From: Aricia agestis
Lineage: Eukaryota; Arthropoda; Insecta; Lepidoptera; Lycaenidae
NCBI RefSeq assembly: GCF_905147365.1
Contig: NC_056418.1
Span: 1,580,001-1,644,000, forward strand
DNA length: 64,000 nucleotides
Direction of reading: 5' to 3'
This document shows positions 40,201-53,200 of this stretch, piece after piece. The position numbers were made by a program, and so were the translations under genes. The notes beneath the pieces were generated by a model. It made no database searches, was not told the DNA's origin, and was given only the letters and a program-made list of their open reading frames with translations. Within the stretch, counting starts at the first letter, position 1. Every line of letters starts with the position of its first letter.

Positions 40201-41193
40201 ATAGTGATTCGTGGATCCTTGGAAATCTATTGTTATTCTATTGTGTCTCACTCACCGTTGAGCTTAGGGGGTTGATGGATTAATTAATTTTTTAAATAGA
40301 GAACTAAAATCATCTAAAAATAAAGTTTCACGTAAATATCTGGCAGTACGACATAATATGAACGATTCATCTACCGGCTCAAAAATTTCCTTTCCACTCC
40401 GGTCAAGACCTTGCTGGTCCAGTCCCTTATCTTTCCTATAATTAACTATGGTGACCTGTGCTGTTTAGATCTTAATGCCGACAAACTCGATAAACTCGAC
40501 CGATTGTTTAATAATTGCCTCCGATTCATATTTAACCTTCGAAAATACGACCATGTTTCTTCGTATCGCTCCAAGCTACACTGGTTACCAGTACGTCAGC
40601 GCCGCTCTGTACAGTCACTGTGTGTGCTATATTCACTGCTGCATCATCCCCATACTCCCGAATATCTCGCCCCTCACTTTGAATACCGTTGCAGCAGGCA
40701 CGATAATAACCTCCGATCCACTTCAAATCAGCTTTAAAGTTGCCCTTCTTACAAGTCAAGTTCCGTCCACTCTTCTTTTAATATCCAGGCTATTCTCCTC
40801 TGGAACGCTCTTCCTCCGTAAATCAGGATGTCAAAAACCAGAGATACTTTTAAGCGCAGGGTACGTGAGTTTTACTTGAAAAAGTTGGCAGACTCTTAGT
40901 TTTCATAATTTGTGGCATAAATTAATATTTATAATATTTTTAGCATCATCATTGATCAACTATATATTATTATAATATAGTTATTATATAATAATATATT
41001 ACGTATGGTTATTGGTTTTATTTATATATAACTAGATGACGCCCGCAACTCCGTTGCGCCAAAATTAGTTTATCGCGTGGGAACCGTACATTTTTCCAGG
41101 ATAAAAAGTATCCTATGTCCTTTCCCGGGACTCAAAGTATCTCTGTACCAAATTTCAGCTCAATCGGTTCAGCCGTTTAGGCGTGAAGAGGTA

Positions 41194-41224
<31 letters not shown>

Positions 41225-44200
41225 CACTTCCGCATTTATAGTATTAGTATGGATTTTATGTGTGATAATATGTATATTATAAGCATAGTATAATATTATA
41301 CAATATATATTTTATAAGTATAATATATATTTATTATTTTTTTCTGTCTTTTCCTCTTTCAACTCGACTGGCACCTATACAACTTTGTCCTTGTATCGCC
41401 CAAAGGTTGACTAGTAGATAATGCCATACGGCATTAAGTCCACCTTTGTACCTATATGTGCATAAAGTTTTTAAAATAAATAAATATGTAAATATAACAC
41501 GCTGATTAAACAGATTAAATGATAACATTTGCATTACAAGCACAATATTTTATTTTTATTTTATTTCCCGTTTCGTGGCAAGTGGCAACCCTGGCATATC
41601 TGCTCGGTACCTGTCATCGGTGGCGGCATCGTGCGACGTCAAAGGCGTTTCGTTACTGTAGGGACTAATATTGCTATACTGTGGTATTTACGATAATGTC
41701 TTGCCAATTTTTGCTTTTCCAACAAGAATTTGTAAAAATCTGACTAACTCAAGTCCGTGCTAGAAACCCACGTATGCTTAGCGAGTTTTTATCTTTCTTT
41801 ATTGCTGCATGACTTAAAAATTAAATTTCTCTCATTAAAAGTGTCTGGATTTCAACCGGACACTTTTCAAAAACCCGACCGGACGCACCCCGGACGCTCT
41901 TCAAACTAGGACAAATCCGGGGAAATCCGGACGGATGGCAATCCTAAGTTAGAGTATGATTGAGGGGTTACGAGTTACGACTAAGGGCGGATTCGACCAA
42001 ACTGGAGTAAAATTTTACTCGAGTATAACTGTCTCCTAATCTAAGAGTAAGCTGGTTTTGCGTTTTTCCAACTTCTAATCCAAGAATGAGGTAATTACAC
42101 GGGAGTAAATACTTACACGGGCTATTTTGGTGGAGTAAATATTAAACTGAGAATAGTTGCACAACAGGGTTCAACTGTCACAGTCGGTGTCATTGTCAAC
42201 TATAATTGACATTTTATTTCATACTCTTTGAGTAACTTGGTAAAATGCAAACGATAATACCCTAGAGTAAATTAAAGGAGTAAAATTATTCTCATGATAG
42301 TTATACTCGTGTAACTTCAAGTTTGGTCGAATCGGGCCTTATGAGTATAATGTACCCTCGAACTCTATTAGTGCACTAAAATTTCAAATAGACAACATTA
42401 TTCGTCATTCCATGAAAATATGGTAGATAATCTAGACTCTAGAGTAAAGTAAAGAGAATCTACCATGATACAGCTGGTGCATTTCATGGAATCACCAAGG
42501 CGCAAGGGGGAGGCAGGGGGTAAGAAAACGTTAAAACAAAATATCACGTGATAATGGATGTGTCCCTACCATAAAGTTAATAATTAATATACCTAGCGGA
42601 ATAGAGAAATAAAGGCCTGAGCAAGAGAGATGTCACTATCAGTAACAAACACTGCCTGGTAAAAAGAGGTGATACATGACAGCAGCACTCTTTTTTGACG
42701 TCCAGTCGGAACGTGCCGCACGTTGACAATAATTTAATTTCATAGAATTCATGTTAATCATGCTTGTGTAAGTGTATACGTATTATGGCGGCTCTCGACA
42801 TAGGCGAACGCGTTGGCCAACGCGTCTGCAGACGCGTTGGCCCAATGTGTAGAACGGGCGTTCGCGCGTTGGCCAACGTCTAAATACCTACGGCCAACGC
42901 GCGAACGCCCGTTCTACACATTGGGCCAACGCGTCTGCAGACGCGTTGGCCAACGCGTTCGCCTATGTCGAGAGCCGCCATTACGTACACATATTTTTCA
43001 CACAGATGAAAACCAATTTCGGTTTCGTTTGACAGCTCGAGATTGTTGCTCTATTCCGATAGGTATATTAACTTTATGGTCTCTACAATTATTAATCTTA
43101 TTAGGCTGGTAGAGAATTAGGCCATCTCTTTTACGTGCATAAAGGGCCACAAAATGACAAAAGTATATACAAAACAATTCATACTAATATTATAAACGAA
43201 AAAGTGTGTCTGTCTGTCTGTTTGTTATGTCTTGACGCTTAAACCACTGAACTTATTCTGATCAAATCGTCGATCTACGTCCTTTCGCGGCCCCCGGGAA
43301 AGGACGTAGGATAGGTTTTGTTAAAAAAAAACCCAGAAGCCGAGGTCCTTGAAACTTCCTGATTGGATTGATTGTCAAAGCAATTTTTACTGAATATTTT
43401 CCAAGTCAGTTCAAAATATTGAAGGGAGTAAAAAAATCGGACATTCAGTGTCTTGATCCCTAATCGTATTCCACTTCATTAGGCGTTAAGGACTGAGGGC
43501 CTGACTTAGCAGATAATAATTTGCCGTAATCGATTTTTAAAGACGGCGATCTATACTATTATACTAATCTATACTAATATTATAATTGGGAAGAGTTTGT
43601 TTGTTTGAACGCGCTAATCTCAGAACTACTGGTCCGATTTGAAAAATTCTTGCAGTGTTAGATAGCTCATTTATCGAGGAAGGCTATAGGCTATATTTTA
43701 TCACGCTAATACTAATAGGAGCGAAGAAATAGAGGAAGGTGTGGAAAAAACGGGGGGAAATTATTTGAAAGGGCTTATTTGGACGCGCTAATCTCAGGAT
43801 GTACTGGTCCGATTTGAAAAATTCTTTCAGTGTTAGATGGCCTATATATCGAGGAAAGCTATAGGCTATATTTTATTGCGCTAAAACTAATAGGAGCGAA
43901 GAAATAGAGGAAAATGTGGAAAAAACGGGGAAAATTATTTGAAAAGGCTTATCTCACGAACTACTAGAGCAATTTTTCTGTTATTTGGCTCATATAAGAA
44001 GTAGACAACGTGAAGGATCAGAGGCTATTTTTTGTGAACTAATTTGTGATATATCTAATTTACGCGGGCGAAGCCCCGCGAAAGGTCTAGTTTTTATATA
44101 ATTATGTTGATAAGTATTCAGTATAAAGCAGTATTCAGTATAAATGGGGATTGTCCATTATTTTTTAATTTTGCTCATTACAAAAACATTTCGAGGAATA

Positions 44201-47200
44201 AGGTCAGTGATCGTTTTTCTGTATATAAACGAAAAAAATACCCATTAGTTACATATATTTTTGAACAAATATGTTTAACCTTTGTTTGACCTTCAATGGC
44301 GTTAAATTAGCAATAAATTCGACCAACATTACGTTTCGAACTTTTGGTAAGCTTCTCGTATCAGCTTTCACATAATGAGAACTTGCATTTGACGAACCAG
44401 CCATTATAAATAAGATTGAAAGGAAATTTAAAACATATGCAGAGGTCAATTGGCGGCGGATGATGACGTCAGAGCGAAACTTTTTTGAGAAAAAACTAGC
44501 CAATGTATTTCAAAATTATTTAATTTATATTCTTAAAATACCCTATTTTAACGAAAAAAAATATATAAAAAGTACATGTGATTTTTTTTTGGACAATGCC
44601 CATTATGACACAGCGACAAACTAATCACGTTAAACTTATAGCAACCCCCTTATTACGAACGTGTTAAAAAATCCTCTTAGGCCTTAGATATCTTGGAATC
44701 AATTCAACCAATTTTGATGCAGTTTTTCAGCAATAGACAAAGTATTGCAGGATCCTATGTATTGCGCCATTGCGTCCGTGCCAAAACCAGCAAAAGATTA
44801 AGACGTGTGTGTGTGCATATTACTTTACACGCAAACGACTGCATTTTCGATGGTGTGGAACTAGTTTAGGTTCTGCCTGCCTAGCATACGCCAACGAGAT
44901 ATTTCACTCTCGAGATAATTAATAACTACTCGTCTCATAATGTCAAAATCTCGACATTATCTCGACAAAACTCTATAAAAATGTGTTATTTCGATGATAG
45001 AGAAAAAATGTTTGTCGTGCCTACCTAGCATACGCCAACGAGATATCTCACTCTACATGTTTTCTCGATGTTAGATGGTTTGTCTCTTCATCTCTATTCA
45101 CCCTAGCATGACAAAAATTTTTTGTCGCGTAGATTTATCATCGAAATAACACATTTTTATTGAGTTTGGTCGAGATAATGTCGAGATTTTGACATTATGA
45201 GACGAGTAACTACTCGTTTCATACTGTCAAAATTTAATTCTCTCGAGAGTGAGATATCTCGTTGGCGTATGCTAGGTAGGATGGTCAATAGAGATGAAGA
45301 GACAAATCATCAAACATCGAGAAAACATGTAGAGTGAGATATCTAGTAGTGGCCTATGCTAGGTAGGCTGGATAACACATTCGTTTAGTCCTTTAGTGTA
45401 CATTAACGCGAGTAAATAAATAATAGTTAAGTAAAGAAAAAAATAGAACACGCCATTTTAATCATATTTTTACAAATTATTGCATTGTCACTGGCTTTTA
45501 ATACGTATGCAAAGTTTCGAATTAATAAGACTACTGGGAGATAGGTAAAAATCATAGACTTAAAATATACTCGTATACTGTCGAAAAATCGTGCTCAGAA
45601 ATACCGTTACATACATAATATAATAAAAGTGTGTTAAAATGAATCACGAGTTAGTCCAGAGAGTAGTCTCAAGATCACACGGTCACTACCGTCTGCCGAC
45701 GAACTTGGAAGGTCATCTGTTTAGGAGTTATGGTTGTTTTATCTATACCTGTTTTATCTCTCCAATCTATTGACGTCCGACGTCGGCAGACACGGCGTGA
45801 TACGTAAGTGGAAATTTAGTAAATTATAAGATCCTGAATCGCTTATGTACAGCTCTACAAGGCTGCTTTCAGGTGACCAACCTCCGAACTAAGGGCCGGG
45901 ACACATAAACACGATACGACGTCGTGTTGTACCACGATGCGTCGTCGTTTCGCGTCGTGGGAATCTGCGACGAGCATCGTAAAAAACTACGTCGCGACAT
46001 CATAAAGCGCCACGATACACGGCACGATGTCACGTCGTAGGAACTGGCAGAGAAGGAAACTAAAAGAAATGGGTGGATCCAGTATCTTCTGGGTTTCTGT
46101 CTTTTCTTTATCAGTCTTCTTACAACAGCAGGAGCAGGACGCGTCTAGTGCGGTCCATTTCTCTTAATTAACTGCGACAATTCACCCTGCATTGTATCGA
46201 CGGCGTAGTGCCGTGTATCGTTGCACGTTACGATGTCGCGACGTAGTTTTTACGATGCTCGTCGTAGATTCCCACGACGCGACGTCGCATCGTGAAACGA
46301 CGCCGCATCCTGGTTCGACACGACGTCGTATCGTGTTTATGTGTCCCAGCCCTAATGCAGACATCTTGTAAAACGTCGCTTAAGAAACTGCTGTTTTTTG
46401 CGATCCTATCTTTGTCATCAAAGTATCATCTTTTATGGGGCAGAAATGAATGCGGCAGTAGCTTTGCATGACAACGTCCAAGGGTCACAAGATGCTTGGT
46501 CTGTTTGTCACTAAAGTGATATGCTATCCCTGTTACCATGTAAATTATGAAGTCACCAGACGATAGCCCTGTTATTTAAAGTGTAACTAATTCATTTTGA
46601 GCTCGTTTTAAGTCGAGGGTTCTAAGTCCATTTCGCATATTATAATATTCTAATACCTAATGTATAATTCAGATACATAATCCACTGGAATTGTGTAAGC
46701 CGTAGAAAGTTCCCGACCGAGTGTTTGCCACAAGGACATTTGTACGTATATTATGTTGGCATAACCCTCGAGTAGTTTACAGAGCGACCCGCGCGTTACA
46801 GAGGACCTGAGAGGTCAAAGGACGAGGTCGAGTGACCCCTGTCCAAGTCCCGTCTTCAAAATAATGACCACATCAAACATCTCTAAATTCACACGTCAAT
46901 AATTTCGAAGACATTTTTTGACGTTGGAGAGCCATGCTTCGGCACGAATGGGCCGGCTCGACCGGAGAGATACCACGTCCTCACAGAAAACCGGCGTGAA
47001 ACAGCGCTTCCGCTGTGTTTCGCCGAGTAAGTGAGTTTACCGGAGGCCCAATCCCCTACCCTTTTCCTTTACCCTCCCCTATTTCCTTCCGTACCCTCCC
47101 CTATTCCCTTCCCTACCCTCCCCTATTACCCCTTAGAAGGCCGGCTTCGCACCTGCAGCTCTTCTGATGCTGCGAGTGTCCATGGGCGACGGAAGTTGCT

Positions 47201-50200
47201 TTCCATCAGGTGACCCGTTTGCTCGTTTGTCCCCTTATTTCATAAAAAAAAAGGACTCCGAATATAGACGAAAGGATAAAGATGAAATATCAAAGAGCGA
47301 ATTTCCCCTTCTTTTGATGGTGTTCCAAATATAGTCTGAAAAGGTTATTTTTTACGGCCTATCTTGGCCCACGATGGAACGTGTAGTATTTTATTGCCTA
47401 CTACTTAGATGCCCCGGTGGACTTCGTATCACTTCCCTCTTAATATAAACCTTCCCTGAACTACCACGAATATTTCAAGACTAAATTTGCCAAATCGGTT
47501 CAGCCGTTTCCGATTTTTAGCGAGACTAAGGGCCTGTTTCACCACTTTCTGATAAAGTGCCTAATAGGCTATTCACAACTTTTTTGACAGATGCTCCATA
47601 CTTGATCTGTCAAGTTAATTGGTGGATAGCCTTATCAGGATGTGGAGAAACAGGCCTTAACAAAATTTTAAATTAATTTTAAGCTATTGCATAGCTTTTA
47701 TGTTGAGCGCGCCGACTGAGTCAAGAAACTCCGTAACGAAAAAACCTAACACTGGTGTGCCGATCGGTGCGGCGTTGCCAGACTTCGGCACGGTGTTTGT
47801 GTGCGTGTGACTAGACGTATGCGAATTGTAATTGCATAAGTTGATAAAAAATGCTATGCGATAGTTTTATCGCGGCGGTCCGCGAGTGCCACACGTATTT
47901 TTATTTCTATAGAAGATCGACGTCGATTATAATTAATACGTGCTTCATATCCATCCATCATTGCAAAAGCTGGAGAGGGATTTTAGGAAAAAATAAAACA
48001 GGATTACATTTCTATGTAAAATTAGTTAGATCCAGATTCCAGCATTTCTTTTCGAAAGGACGAAAACATGGGCGCCGGCAGAAATAATTTCCATTTTGGT
48101 TTTTTTTTCTGTTCTTTTCTTTTCACTTTTTACAAACAACAGTGACTGTCTATTCACGTCAACATAAAACATTTAGTGCCGAAACATTACGAACTATCCT
48201 TGTGCGGCATGGTAATAGGGTTACAAAATGCTTTTTATTTAAATAATTCCTGTTAATCTCGAGATTCCCAAGGGGTGCAAGTGCACCCCCTGGCACCCCC
48301 CTGCCGGCGCCCATGGACGAAAACAATTTTAGAGTTTGAGAGCCAAATTGATGCAAAATAGACGATGTTCATAGTTGCTGCATATTCCGGCGTTCGCTGG
48401 CATTCCAAACAGTTTTGATAATAACAACCGAAATAGAACTTTTTGCGCAAACATTCTCAGCTCTGTATCAGAATTCACCGCAGGTTGGTAAATTTGTTTC
48501 GACTGTTTGCATGTATTTGGACGCTAGCCAGATGATTTTAATGAAAACTGTATAATTTTCACCAAAACAAAACATTCCATTTTGGAGGGTATTCGAAAAA
48601 TAATCTGCTAGTCATATTTTCCCAAGATTTTAGAGGGTAGTAATAAATCATTCGCAAGCACAATCGAACTGATGCTAGACATACATGGCAAAGGAATACA
48701 GAAAATGTTCTATTCTTTATTTATTTCAAGTATAAGCGAGTCGTGACTTTACTACTAGTCAATGTGTTACATAACCTGCACTGTATTACAGTGCTATAGC
48801 CTATAACAAAGTATTTCCTTGAATCTATACACAGTATGGCCTTTTCCTCACAGTATGACCAGTTTTTGCCTCATGCTCGGTAGCGCATACTTCTTTAATG
48901 ATATACTATTGCATCAGATCCTGTGTCTTATTATCTGCACGCGCTAATACTTCGCTAGGAGTTTCTTACACATTAAAACGGTATAACCATTGCATATTGA
49001 CACAGGAACCATATTATATTTCACCGCGATAAAAAGTAGGTAGCAAGTATTTCTTCTTCCTCTACATCTGAGCGTAATCGCTACGGCCTACGCAGTCGAA
49101 AATGATTTGTATGAAAACTTTTAACTGAATATCCATTTTCATATCTTCAATATTCGATAATTGCTGACAAGATGATAAATTTTACTTCGTTCTCTGCGGG
49201 CTTCCAACTGGTCCAGTTTCCGAGTACATAATGCAAACAAATCATTCAGATTCTGCTATCAGATTTAAGGTTCCAAGCAAGGCCGGATGTATTATTTTAT
49301 GAGCATAGGCCGCTTTAATTTTGCCGCCCCTATGTACGAACTCTGCCGCTGCCCTAGGACGCTAGGACGCCATAGGACGCTGCAGCCCATAATCCATGGC
49401 CTATACTGCCTATACATAAATCCAGAGCTGGTTCCAAGAGGATTATTCAGTCATGTGATTGACTTCCTCCCATCCTTCCGGCGTGCGGCGAGACCTCGTC
49501 GTCCCAACAAAGGTCGTGTTATCTCCCGCCACTATCACTAAATAAATACGCCCGTTTCGTATTTAATGAACGCGCATAAAAATTTTAATGTCGATCTTAG
49601 TTTCTGTTCAATTTATCTGGGTATAATAACATCAATCCTACTTTATGCCATGCGCTGCTTAAGACACAAGAACCGCCTTAAGCAGAGACAGCTTAAATGC
49701 CTAGTTAATAGTAATATATTTGGTAGCAAGAGTCAAGACTTTGCAATGTGTTTAATATACTTTTGCCCCCTTACTAATAAACGCTGTATAAGCTTTGAAT
49801 AGTTATACAGTGTTTTGTCTTCTTCAATCCAATTAAAAATGTCACTTGTGTGACAGGAACAAAACACTGTATAACTATTCAAAGCTTACGAGTATACAAC
49901 GTTTATTAGTAAGGGGGTTGGTAGATAAAAATTGCAGAAAATCAGTACTATTCTCCCTACACAATCGAGAATCTCATCAACTCGATCTCAGTAGATTTTG
50001 GTACTCCCGTACATCTAGTCTAGCGCACGAACGTGCGGTGGCATAGTTTTTAACTAACCAGGTACTTTACTCCCGACAGAATCAGAATCAAATCAGCTCG
50101 ATCGCAAAGCTTTTGCTACTTCCGACATAATATGTTCTAACGCAAAATCATGCTGCGGCTCAATGTGGAACTAATTCGATCTCAACGGCTTTTCCCACCC

Positions 50201-53200
50201 CTGCTACTACTATACTAGCTATACTAGCGCACTGTGGTGCTGCGGCTCAATTTGGAACTAATTCTACTCGTAAATCAAAATCATATCAGTTTCGGTGGTA
50301 AGGCTACAGGATCGCGAAATTGACGTTTGGTCATTGCGACCGAAGCTGAATCAAATAGACGTAGGAATATTCAGTTTCGGGAGAAAGACCCCAGCTCTCG
50401 GCTCGAAAGTGCTTGGTAGGCCATCTCGTCAGCACTAATAGATCATCAGCAGAAGCTCGTCACGGTACTCACCAGGCTGCGAGTGCTTCCGCGGCTCGTG
50501 CACCGGCCTCGGCGACAGCGGCTCGGTGTTGCGCGAGACGACACGGCGCAGCGCGCGGTTGGCGGCCGGCTCGTCGGCGCACCACGGCCGGAGCGACTCC
50601 ACGCCCTCCGCCTCCACCTCCTTCATGAACACCTCGATCAGCTCCTTGCCTAAACAAGATGGCTAATGTTATGATACGTAGAACAGCGATCCGCAAAGTG
50701 TGTGCCGCGGCACACTGGTGTGTCGTGGTCGGCAGTAGGTGTGCCTCGGAAAAGGTCATCGTACATAGTTCTACTTTACTCAATAGTCAAACATTCCTGT
50801 TTACCCCACAGAGTGATTTTAGTTTTGTATCACTTTTGTAACAAAAAGAACCGAAGTTGCCGAATCTATAAAATCACATTTAGTATTATAAAATAAGTTT
50901 AATATTTAGTTTACAATGTAATTTGTTAATGAATAAAAAAATATATAAAAAATAACTATGGTAGATACCGAATATTGTATCAAGATTTAGGGCGGTGGCA
51001 CAAGAGTATAGTCGCATATGAAGTCAAGTCAAGTAATTACATACCCATGTCAACGTTTGCGTTACAAATTGTCGCCTATGTGCTTTATTAGCCAATTATA
51101 GAGAAACAATAGCTATGTACCAATTATCACATGCGTTAATGTCGGAAATTCTGTTTTATTTTTGTCATTGTATTGATTCGTCTTAGTCGTGCCCGGGATT
51201 GTAACGGGAAAGTTACTTTTTCAGCGCTGCTACTTTTACAGCAAACTCTATATATACACATACACATCCTAAGCTCTAAAGCATTATTACATAGTTTTGT
51301 TACATCCTATATACGAAGTCATATCTTTAGAAGATGACTACTATCCTCAGACAATACACTAGCGAGTCGCGAATACACAAAACGCCAGTACAAATCTACC
51401 TATGTGTAGACATAAGTCATAAGATTTGTACTAGCTGTATATACAGAGGCAAAGTACAGACAGACTGACGGACAGACAGACAGACATACTTTCGCATTTA
51501 CAACATTAGTAAGTATGGAAGTATGGATTTCTCATAGTTACCTTTGGAGATATTAGCGGCGTACTGCTTCATGGCAATCTTCTCCACTGTGTTTTCGAGA
51601 CCGAAGAAGTTCTTGACGTCGAGCAGCGCGCTCTGCTCGAAGCACGTCCACTCACTGTTCTCCGGGTGCACCTGATGAAGAAAAAAGTTAACTATAATAA
51701 TTGTAATCCATTTTTATGGCGCCCAACGTGGGGCTTACTCCCGCAACGCAACCTTATTATAAGTTTATTTTTTTACTATTGCTTTTGATTGGCTAGCGTC
51801 AAAAAATTAACCAAACAACAACGCTAGTGAACAGGTAAACTCCTGTCAAAAAACCTCAGAAACTGGGCATAAGAGTATACCCGCATAATTTAAGTCTTGT
51901 ATAAAACATACCCATGATATTGGGCAGGCTATTGTCATCAACTGGCGCCCAACGTGGAGCGAGTAGGCCCCGCATTGGGCGACAAGTGAACTTTATTATT
52001 GAAAGAAAAATTAAGCACCATATAACGGAAACCTTCATTAATTTGATTCTAAAAGATTTAACTTATTAAATTAAAATAGCTAAAAGAACATTATCTCCCT
52101 ATAAAGGCGAATGTCATCAACTGGCGCCCAAAATAGGGAGTTGGACGTGAATGAAATTTAATAAAAGAAAAATTTATTTCAAGACAGAAATGAAATGTTT
52201 CCACAAAAATGCTTATATTACATTTCAAGCAACGTTTTGAACGTCCCCATTTCCATCAAACCCTGTAAAGATAACATCACTGTAACCCGAAGGGTGGATA
52301 AGGTGTATAATAATGTCTACATTACATGACATGTCACGTTCCGTAACTTGTGACATGAAAAGACCCGTCATGTTATATTGTGTTGATGTTGAATGGGTAT
52401 TGACTATTGAGTATTGAATGCCATCGCCGTGAAACGGTCGTCTCAATTCCAACGTTAATGGACAAACATAACGACAAAGAAGACGTGTCCGCTACCGGCA
52501 ATATAGATCTTTTGTGTTTTCTTATCGTCTACTTTTGTTCGTAGTAATAGGATATTATATTACTGAAGTGTTTTTACGCTAGACGCAACACCAGCGTGGA
52601 CAGTTTTGTTCGACGTTTCACAACGTTTCTATCAATTTTCTGATAGGCGTTTGCAACATGTCAAATTTTGGTTGGATATTATATACTGTAAGTGCTTGTA
52701 GCGCGCTCAGACCTTTGCGAAATATTTCCTATTTTATATTTTGTGTAGTCTAGATATAAGATGATAATGTAGTAATCCTGCTAATGTTAATACATGGTTT
52801 TTTCGGGGCAGATATCTAAGATTTAGGCTGCGTTTACACCAAACTGTCAGCCTCTGAAAGTGTAGTAGCACGTAGTAGTAAGTTTATGAATTTCCAATTT
52901 CCATACACGTTCACTTTTTCGTTCACAACAAATTTACTATTTTTTATGCGCAGGGGAAACCCTTTATGGGTGCCCCGGGTCGGGGATGTGCCTCAGTTAA
53001 GCTGAAGCACCCCGGGGGTATGTGGGACTCCCGACGTCGGGCTTACCCACTAAAACCACCTGCGGTTTGCCTTCAGCCGTATACGGAGGGATGTCCTGGA
53101 TCTTTCTAACACAGGACTCCCTCCACGACGGGCCGGTCTACCTCATAAGGGACCGGACTTCCACCAAGGTAAGGGAACGCTTCGGCAAACTGAAGCGTTC

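Larger units (their letters stand above)
39494..41946. mobile_element. 2.45-kb hAT-like element hosting a LINE and a Helitron
   Basis: Ends TAGGGTTGCCATC / GATGGCAATCCTA with near-identical 8-bp flanks agttagaa (39486-39493) and agttagag (41947-41954). Inner ends are rich in ccggac/gtccgg. No hAT transposase frame is left. A dead CR1/L2-like LINE and a 223-bp Helitron lie inside. Confidence 0.75.
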
